DNA of 38,252 nucleotides. Origin: Sphingomonas asaccharolytica NBRC 15499 (GTDB taxonomy: Bacteria; Pseudomonadota; Alphaproteobacteria; Sphingomonadales; Sphingomonadaceae). Location: NCBI RefSeq assembly GCF_001598355.1, contig NZ_BCYU01000045.1:1-38252 (forward strand), in the 5' to 3' direction. Below the pieces are notes generated by a model. It saw only the letters and a list, made by a program, of their open reading frames with translations. It searched no databases and was not told where the DNA came from. The position numbers were made by a program, and so were the translations under genes. This document shows, in pieces, positions 31,799 through 38,252 of the stretch; the first letter of the stretch is position 1, and each line of letters starts with the position of its first letter.

Positions 31799-33748
31799 TC
31801 AGGCCGGTTGCCACACCTCTTCCGTTTCTATTTTGCGGATCGCTGCGGCGAGTTGCGCCTGGCCGAACGGTTTGGACAGCTTGACGACGCTGGAAAGAGT
31901 TGCCCCTGGCAGCTCGCCATAACCGGACGCGAGGATGATCGGCAGGTCTGGCGCGATCTCACGTATTTTCTCGATCAATTGCGTACCGACCATACCCGGC
32001 ATGGCCTGGTCGGTGATCAGCAGGTCGAATGCGGATCCGTCCTTGAACAACGCCAACGCCTCGACCGCCGAACTGGCTTCAGTCACGACATACCCCATGT
32101 CCTCGAGCAAGGCAGCGGTATTCATCACGACGAGACTGTCATCGTCGACCACGAGGACGCGGAGGTCGCGCGGCTGGTCGATCCTCTCGGGCGGAGGCGC
32201 CGGTACGATGGCGGCATCTTGGCGTATGTCGGTCACCGGCAGCCACAGCTCAGCCGTGGTTCCATGCCCAACCACACTGTGCAGCACGAGCTCGCCTTTC
32301 ATTTGCTCGGCAAGGCCATGGATCATCGACAGACCGAGCCCGGTTCCCTTGCCCACGCCCTTGGTCGTGAAGAACGGCTCGGTCGCACGCGCCAAGGTGG
32401 CGGCATCCATGCCTGTGCCGGTGTCGATCACCGCGAGCTTCACGTACCGGCCAGGAGCGAGTCCGTCGATTGTCCGCTCCTCGACCGCGGCCTCGCCAGC
32501 GGCGATCGAAATGGCACCGCCGTCGGGCATAGAATCGCGAGCATTCACGGCGAGATTGAGCAAGGCCATTTCGAGTTGGTTTGCGTCCGCGAGCACCCAG
32601 GGAAGCGATAGCGGGAATTGCAGTCCGATCGGGTGCGACGGACCGAGCGTGCGCTGGAGGAGGTCGTTCATGCCGCGGACTAGTCCTGGCACGTCGACGG
32701 GTTCCGGATTGAGCTCCTGACGCCGTGCGAAGGCGAGCATACGCTGTGTCAGCGCGGCGCCCCGCTCGGCACCTTGCCGGGCATTGTCGATCAACCGTTG
32801 CGTCGACGCGTCACCCGAAACGCGCCGCTCAAGGAGCGTCAGACTGCTGAGGATGGCCATCAGCAAATTGTTGAAATCATGCGCCACGCCGCCGGTCAGT
32901 TGACCGATTGCTTCCATCTTCTGCGACTGAAACAGCGCCTCGCGCGCGAGATCGAGCTTGCGCTGCGCATCCTCTCGTTCGGTCACGTCGCGCGTGACCT
33001 TCGCGTAACCGATGAGTTCGCCTTTGTCGCCCAGAATGGGGTCGAGTACCACGCTGGCGCGAAACCGGCTGCCATCCTTGCGAACGCGCCACCCCTCCGC
33101 GGCGAAGCGGCCTTGCTCGCGCGCGATCGACATCGCCCGCTCGGGCTCGCCGGCCAGGCGATCCTCGTCGGTGTAGAAGCGCGAGAAATGGGAGCCGATT
33201 ATATCGGCCGGCGTATAGCCCTTGATCCGTTCGGCGCCCGAATTCCAACTGGCGACGTGACCCTGGGGATCGAGGCGATAGATCGCATAGTCGGTGACGC
33301 TCTGGACCAGCAGCCGGAATTGCTCCTCGCTCTGGCGCAGCGACTCGGCGGCGGCGCGGCGTTCGGTGAGGTCTCGGGTGATCTTGGCGAAACCGATCAG
33401 CGTGCCGTCCTTCGCCCAGATAGGGTCGATGACGACGTGTGCCCAGAACCGCTGACCATCCTTGCGAATTCGCCAGCCTTCTTGCTCGAACTTGCCTTCG
33501 GTGCGGGCTATGGACAGCGCGCGCGCCGGCAAGCCGTTGCCACGATCTTCGGGTGAATAGAAACGCGAGAAATGCTGGCCGACGATTTCATCGGCAGTGT
33601 AGCCCTTGAAACGTTGCGCGCCCGCATTCCAGTTGGTGACGATCCCGTCGGGATCGAGCATGTAGATCGCATAGTCGGTAATCGCGTCAACCAGCAGGCG
33701 GTATCGATCGTTTTCCGAATTCGCGGTGTGACGTTCTTCGCGATTCAC
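31799..33748 (-). CDS. Hybrid histidine kinase, two PAS domains plus receiver
   Basis: The 649-aa kinase has no membrane segment. The order is: PAS 1 (about 16-130), PAS 2 (about 144-260), HisKA with phospho-acceptor His290 in GGVAHDFNNLL, HATPase with N-box around NARDS (402-406) and GTGLGLS (468-474), and a C-terminal receiver with acidic pocket DDD (535-537) and phospho-acceptor Asp580 in LLITDQAMPG. The two PAS domains are near copies. The HDFNN H-box is typical of the FixL-like/HWE-neighbouring group with attached receiver. The start is GTG at 33748 with AAAGGGGGT about 4 bp before it; an ATG at 33796 would add 16 residues. No partner regulator gene is adjacent. Confidence 0.9.
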   Translation of the reverse strand: MNREERHTANSENDRYRLLVDAITDYAIYMLDPDGIVTNWNAGAQRFKGYTADEIVGQHFSRFYSPEDRGNGLPARALSIARTEGKFEQEGWRIRKDGQRFWAHVVIDPIWAKDGTLIGFAKITRDLTERRAAAESLRQSEEQFRLLVQSVTDYAIYRLDPQGHVASWNSGAERIKGYTPADIIGSHFSRFYTDEDRLAGEPERAMSIAREQGRFAAEGWRVRKDGSRFRASVVLDPILGDKGELIGYAKVTRDVTEREDAQRKLDLAREALFQSQKMEAIGQLTGGVAHDFNNLLMAILSSLTLLERRVSGDASTQRLIDNARQGAERGAALTQRMLAFARRQELNPEPVDVPGLVRGMNDLLQRTLGPSHPIGLQFPLSLPWVLADANQLEMALLNLAVNARDSMPDGGAISIAAGEAAVEERTIDGLAPGRYVKLAVIDTGTGMDAATLARATEPFFTTKGVGKGTGLGLSMIHGLAEQMKGELVLHSVVGHGTTAELWLPVTDIRQDAAIVPAPPPERIDQPRDLRVLVVDDDSLVVMNTAALLEDMGYVVTEASSAVEALALFKDGSAFDLLITDQAMPGMVGTQLIEKIREIAPDLPIILASGYGELPGATLSSVVKLSKPFGQAQLAAAIRKIETEEVWQPA

Positions 33749-33844
33749 CCGACCCCCTTTGTGGTGCCGTGCCTGTGGCACGTAAGCTAAGTTCAACCGC
33801 GCGGCACGCCAAAGGTTCCCGATCCGTTCATCGCGAGAGCCGCT

Positions 33845-35053
33845 TCAATCCATGCATTTGGACCGGCGGCGGTCGAGCCAGCGACGCTCCGCGCCCGCCG
33901 GTGCGAGGGCAAGGGCAGCATCATAGGCGCGGCGGGCGGCATCGGTGAGTCCGAGCCGCGCCAGTAGATCGACGCGCAAGGCGTGATAGGGAAGGTAACC
34001 AGCCAGGCCGGCATGGTTGAGCGCATCGACCTCCTCGAGCGCGATCGCCGGTCCACGCACTTCGGCCAATGCTACCGCCCGGTTGAGGCGGGTAACCGGA
34101 TCGTCACGGCAGGCGAGCAGCGCGTCATAAAGGGTCAGGATCGCGGGCCAGGGAGCGGGATCGGCTAGTGACGCCCGCGCACACCATTCGGCATGGATCA
34201 GCGCCTGGATACCGCGCGCTCCCAACGCGCGGTTCAGCACGCCGGCGAGATAGCGGCGGCCTTCGGTGATCAGCTGCGCGTCCCACTGTATCGGGTCCTG
34301 ATCGGCAAGCGGCACCATCATGCCCTCGGCATCGACCCGCGCCGGCCGGCGCGCCTCGGCGAAACGGACGGTTGCGGCGAGTGCCTGAACTTCGGATTCG
34401 GTCGGGAGCATCGCCGCGAGTGCCGCCGTGATCCCCAGCATCTCTTCGGCATAGCCGGCATGGCGTCCGGTTCCGGCGCCGTCGGCATGCGCATGGGCAT
34501 AGGCGACCTCCAATGTCGACAGCACGGCATCGAGCCGCTCGCCCCAATGATCGGGGCCGGGCACTTCGAACGGCACGCCGGCATCGGCGATCTTGCGCTT
34601 GGCGCGGGTCAGCCGCTGCAGCAATGCGGGTTCGGCGATCAGGAAACCGCGCGCGATCTCCTGCGCCGACAGGCCGCACACCAGCCTGAGCGTGAGCGCG
34701 GCGCGCGCGTCGGGATGGATTGCGGGGTGGCAGCAGACGAAGATCAGCCGCAACCGTTCGTCGGGGATCAGCGGCGTGGCGGTCATCAACTCCTCCACGG
34801 TCGGTTCGGGCTCCGGCTCGGGCAGGGCGGTCGCATGGCGTACCGCGCTGCGCCGCAAGCTATCGAGCGCTACGCGGGTCGCGACGCGATAGAGCCAGCC
34901 GGCCGGATTGGCCGGCGGAGCGTCGGCCCAGGCGGAGAGCGCCCGCGCGCACGCCTCCGCCAGCGCTTCCTCGGCAAGGTCGAGGTCGCGGAAGCGGGCG
35001 GCGAGCGCGGCGGTGATCCGCCCGCCATCCGCCCGCAGCACCGCCTCGATCAT
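33845..35053 (-). CDS. ECF sigma factor, ECF42-like, with C-terminal helical extension
   Basis: The 402-aa protein has sigma region 2 (DLDLAEEALAEACARAL … PAGWLYRVATRVALDSLRR, about 23-75) and region 4 (LIFVCCHPAIHPDARAALTLRL and the helix AQEIARGFLIAEPALLQRLTRAKRKI). A ~220-residue alpha-helical, TPR-like C-terminal domain follows. This architecture, with a DGPF/YCII gene directly upstream, is the ECF42 group. No anti-sigma gene is present, consistent with control through the extension. The start is ATG at 35053 (TGATG with the upstream stop) or GTG at 35056 (GTGA overlap). Both imply translational coupling. Confidence 0.9.
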   Translation of the reverse strand: MIEAVLRADGGRITAALAARFRDLDLAEEALAEACARALSAWADAPPANPAGWLYRVATRVALDSLRRSAVRHATALPEPEPEPTVEELMTATPLIPDERLRLIFVCCHPAIHPDARAALTLRLVCGLSAQEIARGFLIAEPALLQRLTRAKRKIADAGVPFEVPGPDHWGERLDAVLSTLEVAYAHAHADGAGTGRHAGYAEEMLGITAALAAMLPTESEVQALAATVRFAEARRPARVDAEGMMVPLADQDPIQWDAQLITEGRRYLAGVLNRALGARGIQALIHAEWCARASLADPAPWPAILTLYDALLACRDDPVTRLNRAVALAEVRGPAIALEEVDALNHAGLAGYLPYHALRVDLLARLGLTDAARRAYDAALALAPAGAERRWLDRRRSKCMD

Positions 35054-35406
35054 CACTTGCCCGGCGGGTGGAGCAATGGTCGGATCTCGATCGAGCCATC
35101 GAAGCGGACAGGCACGCGGCGCGCGACCGCGATCGCGTCGTCCAGATTGTCCGCCTCGATCACGTAATAGCCGCCGAGTTGTTCACGCGTTTCGGCGAAG
35201 GGGCCATCATGGATCGTCTGCTTGCCGTTTACGGTCCGCACTGTCGTCGCCGCGGAGGTCATCGCCAGGCCAGCGCCGGTCTTGTACTGGTCGCCCAGGT
35301 CGCTGACGAGGTCCCAGTGCTTGGCGACGATCGCCTGCATCTCAGGCGTATCGTTCTTATCGCCATAGACGCTCTCGTCTTCGTAGATCAGGATCATGTA
35401 ATGCAT
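35053..35406 (-). CDS. DGPF/YCII-domain protein paired with the sigma factor
   Basis: The 117-aa protein is a YCII-related (DGPF) domain. It begins MHYMILIYEDE and carries the eponymous HDGPFAETREQLGGYYVIEADNLDDA region (about 66-91). The family is dimeric with an alpha/beta ferredoxin-like fold and no agreed activity. It is the standard genomic partner of ECF42 sigma factors and often their main regulon member. GGGAGA precedes the ATG by 6 bp. The stop overlaps the sigma start. The candidate ECF42-type promoter at 35449-35475 lies 43 bp upstream. Confidence 0.9.
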   Translation of the reverse strand: MHYMILIYEDESVYGDKNDTPEMQAIVAKHWDLVSDLGDQYKTGAGLAMTSAATTVRTVNGKQTIHDGPFAETREQLGGYYVIEADNLDDAIAVARRVPVRFDGSIEIRPLLHPPGK

Positions 35407-35448
35407 CTTATATCTCCCGCGACCGCCGGAATGCGATCGTACCGCGGA

Positions 35449-35475
35449 GACGCGCGAGGGGGAGCGGATTCGACA
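35449..35475 (-). promoter_or_regulatory. Candidate ECF42-type promoter
   Basis: On the minus strand TGTCGA (35475-35470) is followed after 17 nt by CGTC (35452-35449), ending 43 bp ahead of the DGPF gene's ATG. My recollection is that characterised ECF42 promoters have TGTCGA at -35 and CG(A/T)C at -10, so both elements and spacing fit an autoregulated sigma/DGPF operon. Confidence 0.6.
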
Positions 35476-35499
35476 GGCGCAATATTATTTTTTCTGGTC

Positions 35500-37146
35500 T
35501 TAGAATGCGGTCGAAAGACCCAGATTGATCCGCGGCTGGCGGTTGCCGGTGTCGTAGCGTGGCCCGGTCAGCGGCACGGCAACCTCGGCAGTCGCGCCGA
35601 TCGCGTGCGAGATGTCGACGCGCAGTCCCCCGCCGGCTGAGGCGAGCGATCCGCCGCCTGTTCCGTTCGACAGGTTGCGGACCACGCCACCATCGCCGAA
35701 AGCATAGAATTGCGCGCGATCGACGATGCCGAGCGGTTGTTTGACGTCATAACGCAGTTCGGCCGAGCCCATCGCGCCCTCGTCGCCTGAGCGTTCGCTC
35801 CAATCGTACCCGCGCAGGAACGAGCGGCCTCCCAAAGCGACTTCCTCCCCGATCAGCAACGGCTGCGACGCGATTTGGCCGTTGCCGGCCAACCGAATGC
35901 TGAATCCCGATCCAAAAGTCCGCGTCCATTCCAGCCATAGATTGGCCGAGGTGAATGTGCCGTCGGCGTCGGACCGGGATGCTAGTGGGTCGCCCGGATC
36001 GGTCGCATCGAACAGGTCCAGACCTTGCGACACCAACGCATTGAAGCGAAGCCGGCCACCGAACAGGTCGTCATAGCCATAGAGCCCCGCGCGTAGCAGG
36101 GTTTCGCGGTCGCGACGCACGTCCCGCCCGCCGCGGCGTTGGGTCAGATTATTGACCTCGAGCGAAGCGGTCAGCCAGATGCTCGACCGCCGCCGGCGGT
36201 GGAGCGGCTGGAGCAAGCCGATCGATTGCGACCAGCTACGCCCCAATATCTCGTAGCCCGACAAATACGAACCCGGCTGCACGCTCGACCAGCTTGAGGC
36301 CAGCGACAATTCGGTGCCGCCGGAGTTCAGCCGCTTCTGATAGCGAAGCCGGGCATATTGCAGTTCCTTTGGCTCGAACAACGCGCTCGAATAGGCGACG
36401 CTGAGCGCATCGTCGGCGAAGACGAGTTGCGAGATCATCGCTTCTATATGGATCTCCACCGGACCGACCGGCCGTGTGCCGTCGTTGCGGATCGCAACCC
36501 TGAGCGAGGCGCTGTCCTGCGCGACGCGGACCACCAGAACCCCACGATTGCCGTCATGAACCAGCCGCGTCTGCCGAATGCGAATCCCATCGATATCGCC
36601 GGCGATAAGCAAGTGGCGCTGAAGCTCGTTCAATGTCACCGGCTTCCCGTCGGCGAGAGGCGCAAGCGCCGCGCGGACGGCAGCATTGTCGCTGCCCTCC
36701 AGATCGATTCGGTCGATACGTCCCTCGTCGACTTCAACCACCAGCACGCCGGCGGCGAGGCGTTGCGGCGCGATCCGGGCGGACGCGAAGACATAGCCGC
36801 GGTCACGGGCGCGACCAGCGATGCGATCAGTCAGCATCGCCAGGTCGGCTGGTTGCAAGGTGCGGCCGACATAATCGCCCAATACGTCGCTGAATTGTTC
36901 GGGCGTGAGCGCGGTAAGGCCGGACAGTGAGATCGCGCCAACCAAGATTTCACCGCGGACGGCTGGCGATTCGATCGGCGTGCCGGGAACGATTCCGAAA
37001 TCTGGAGGAGGGGGCGTGGGCTCGGGCGCGCTGTCGGGTTGGCGGGTCGACGGCGCGACGCGGTCGAGCGCCGATTGCGCACAAGCGGGTTGCGCCAAAA
37101 ACGCGACAACCGCCAGCCATCCCCCCGCTAAGATCCGATACGTCAC
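35500..37146 (-). CDS. ShlB/FhaC-type two-partner secretion pore (TpsB)
   Basis: The 548-aa outer-membrane protein has a signal peptide (LAVVAFLAQPACA), a Pro-rich linker (about 35-60), and a POTRA_2 domain (about 66-141, SLSGLTALTPEQF … VLVVEVDEGRI). A second POTRA-like region follows, and then a 16-strand ShlB barrel containing the VALGGRSFLRGYDW segment (conserved LRGY lid-loop motif). It ends in NLGLSTAF with the terminal Phe for BAM. Such proteins export or insert a large partner (TpsA), usually encoded next door. No haemagglutinin-like TpsA is seen. The divergent neighbour is a FecR-domain protein. GGAGG 5 bp before the GTG at 37146 fixes the start; the TTG at 37179 is less likely. Confidence 0.9.
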   Translation of the reverse strand: MTYRILAGGWLAVVAFLAQPACAQSALDRVAPSTRQPDSAPEPTPPPPDFGIVPGTPIESPAVRGEILVGAISLSGLTALTPEQFSDVLGDYVGRTLQPADLAMLTDRIAGRARDRGYVFASARIAPQRLAAGVLVVEVDEGRIDRIDLEGSDNAAVRAALAPLADGKPVTLNELQRHLLIAGDIDGIRIRQTRLVHDGNRGVLVVRVAQDSASLRVAIRNDGTRPVGPVEIHIEAMISQLVFADDALSVAYSSALFEPKELQYARLRYQKRLNSGGTELSLASSWSSVQPGSYLSGYEILGRSWSQSIGLLQPLHRRRRSSIWLTASLEVNNLTQRRGGRDVRRDRETLLRAGLYGYDDLFGGRLRFNALVSQGLDLFDATDPGDPLASRSDADGTFTSANLWLEWTRTFGSGFSIRLAGNGQIASQPLLIGEEVALGGRSFLRGYDWSERSGDEGAMGSAELRYDVKQPLGIVDRAQFYAFGDGGVVRNLSNGTGGGSLASAGGGLRVDISHAIGATAEVAVPLTGPRYDTGNRQPRINLGLSTAF

Positions 37147-37279
37147 CCGTGCCTCCACGGGAAGCGCTTTAGAGGGCAAGGGGTTACGAAACGGTCAAAA
37201 GTTCGTGGCGTCTTAACCTTGATCCCTAAGTCGGCTGCAAAACCTTCGCGGTATCGCGGCGACAAAAGGGGATAGCCGC

Positions 37280-38252
37280 ATGAACGTTTTCGCGAAGGCC
37301 GCAATGCGCTCGCTAGCACTGTGCCTCGCCACTCCGGCCTGGGCGCAGAGCGCCGATTGGACGGTTAGCGAGGCGAGTGGGCGCGTGGTCGTGCGCGACG
37401 CCGCCGGCGATCATCCGGTCGTCCGTGGGACGGCGATTCGGGCCGGTACCACGCTGCTGACCGGCGTTTCATCGCGCGCCGTGTTGGTGCGCGGAGAGGA
37501 TTTCGTGACCGTGTCGGCTGCGAGTCGCATCCGCGTCCCTGACGCCAAGGCGCCCGGTATGGTGCAGATGTTCCTGGAATGGGGGACCGGCCTGTTCAAG
37601 GTCAAGCATACTGACAAACCGCATTTCGGCGTTCAGACTCCGTATCTGGCGGCGGTCGTGAAGGGCACGACCTTCACCGTGACGGTCGGCCAGGACGGCA
37701 CGTCCCTGCAGGTCATCGATGGCGCGGTCGGTGTCGCGACAATCGACGGCGGCGCCAACGAATTGATTCGCCCCGGCATGGTCGCGATGATCAGCTCGGG
37801 CGACCGCTATCGGCTGTCGGTCCAGGGCCAGCAGAGCCGGGTGATCGATTCACCGCAGCGCGAAACCGCGCCAGCGGGCCCGTCATCCGAAGCACCGCCT
37901 GCGCCGAAGACAGGTGAAACCAACAAGGGCGACGATGTGCCCAAGGCTGCGGATGCAGGTCCGCAAAAAGGGCAGGATGATTTCGCTTGGAGCGATGTCT
38001 CCGACAGCGTGATTATCCAGCCGATTGAAGCCAAGCCGGTCGATATCGGCGCCGCCACTGGCGGGCTGGTCAGCAACGACGGCAACAGCAGCACCTCGGT
38101 TGCGGTGGTCGCGGTCGTGCCGGTGGCGCGCGGCAAGGATGGCGGCGACGGCGCGGGTGCCGGCAAAGGCTCCGGCGACGATGGTAAGAGCACGGCCCCC
38201 GGCGGCAAGGGCTCGGGCGATGACAAGGGTGCCGAACCCGGCAAGGGCTCCG
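37280..38252 (+). CDS. FecR-domain exported protein with repetitive tail (partial)
   Basis: This frame runs off the window after 324 codons. It starts with a signal peptide (SLALCLATPAWA, before QSADW) and a FecR domain: GRVVVRD, GTAIRAGTTLLTG, and VQTPYLAAVVKGTTFTV (about 117-133), the family's core strand. A Pro/Lys-rich linker and the segment DSVIIQPIEAKPVDIG lead to a low-complexity tail of repeated GKGSGDD-like units (DNA units at about 38162, 38204 and 38240) that continues beyond the edge. It lacks the transmembrane and cytoplasmic anti-sigma part of true FecR regulators, so it is probably a secreted or periplasmic protein. AGGGG lies 8 bp before the ATG. Divergent from the TpsB gene across a 133-bp promoter gap. 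Confidence 0.85.
   Translation, partial: MNVFAKAAMRSLALCLATPAWAQSADWTVSEASGRVVVRDAAGDHPVVRGTAIRAGTTLLTGVSSRAVLVRGEDFVTVSAASRIRVPDAKAPGMVQMFLEWGTGLFKVKHTDKPHFGVQTPYLAAVVKGTTFTVTVGQDGTSLQVIDGAVGVATIDGGANELIRPGMVAMISSGDRYRLSVQGQQSRVIDSPQRETAPAGPSSEAPPAPKTGETNKGDDVPKAADAGPQKGQDDFAWSDVSDSVIIQPIEAKPVDIGAATGGLVSNDGNSSTSVAVVAVVPVARGKDGGDGAGAGKGSGDDGKSTAPGGKGSGDDKGAEPGKGS

Noticed and set aside
37280..38252. FecR protein as an anti-sigma partner of the ECF factor at 33845-35053
   Set aside because: It has a signal peptide and no transmembrane or cytoplasmic part, is not adjacent to the sigma gene, and the sigma factor is of the ECF42 type, which lacks anti-sigma partners.

Overview
The window looks like a chromosomal segment of a GC-rich alphaproteobacterium, most likely Sphingomonas or a close sphingomonad. 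This rests on base composition, on the cobA/cysG–DUF2849–cysI–DUF934–cysH sulfur operon, on a TonB receptor paired with a tryptophan-halogenase-like protein, on a coniferyl-aldehyde dehydrogenase, and on dispersed palindromic repeats of the CCTCCCGC/GCGGGAGG type. The assignment is from family knowledge and was not tested by a search.

Layout. (1) 1-4515, minus strand: assimilatory sulfate-reduction operon (SUMT, DUF2849, CysI, DUF934, CysH), tightly overlapped except for a 265-bp spacer of nested inverted repeats, with a 62-aa conserved-looking ORF upstream. (2) 4570-5103: small P-loop ATPase. (3) 5260-10812, plus strand: an accessory island with a one-YD-repeat exported mini-protein, a 1406-aa exported RHS/YD protein with a variable C-terminal tip, a two-helix membrane protein 4 bp behind it (possible immunity partner), a DUF3761 gene without a start codon, and a Rap1a/Tai-like protein. 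Parts are clearly AT-richer than the rest. (4) 10826-13648, minus: AstD and SelO, then divergent metabolic genes on plus: an alpha/beta hydrolase, a GH130-like protein, a GT4 glycosyltransferase, a nitronate-monooxygenase-like flavoprotein with an unusual Cys cluster, and a class I glutamine amidotransferase. A D-2-hydroxyacid dehydrogenase follows on minus, then SH3 and GNAT proteins on plus. (5) 21355-28000, plus: a TonB-dependent receptor, a secreted (alpha/alpha)6 glycosidase-like enzyme and a flavin-dependent halogenase, a probable glycan-uptake unit with structured non-coding DNA in front. (6) 28040-31585: thiolase (minus), two small membrane/exported hypotheticals and coniferyl-aldehyde dehydrogenase (plus). 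(7) 31799-35406, minus: a hybrid histidine kinase with duplicated PAS domains, and an ECF sigma factor coupled to a DGPF/YCII protein behind a candidate self-recognised promoter. (8) 35500-38252: a TpsB/ShlB-type two-partner secretion pore divergent from a FecR-domain exported protein with a repetitive Gly/Lys/Asp tail that runs off the window.

No rRNA, tRNA, CRISPR array, transposase or phage gene was recognised. The points most worth a second look are the receptor–glycosidase–halogenase unit, the TpsB/FecR pair (a possible non-canonical secretion substrate), the RHS tip with its neighbours, the Cys cluster on the nitronate-monooxygenase-like enzyme, and the ECF42-like promoter.
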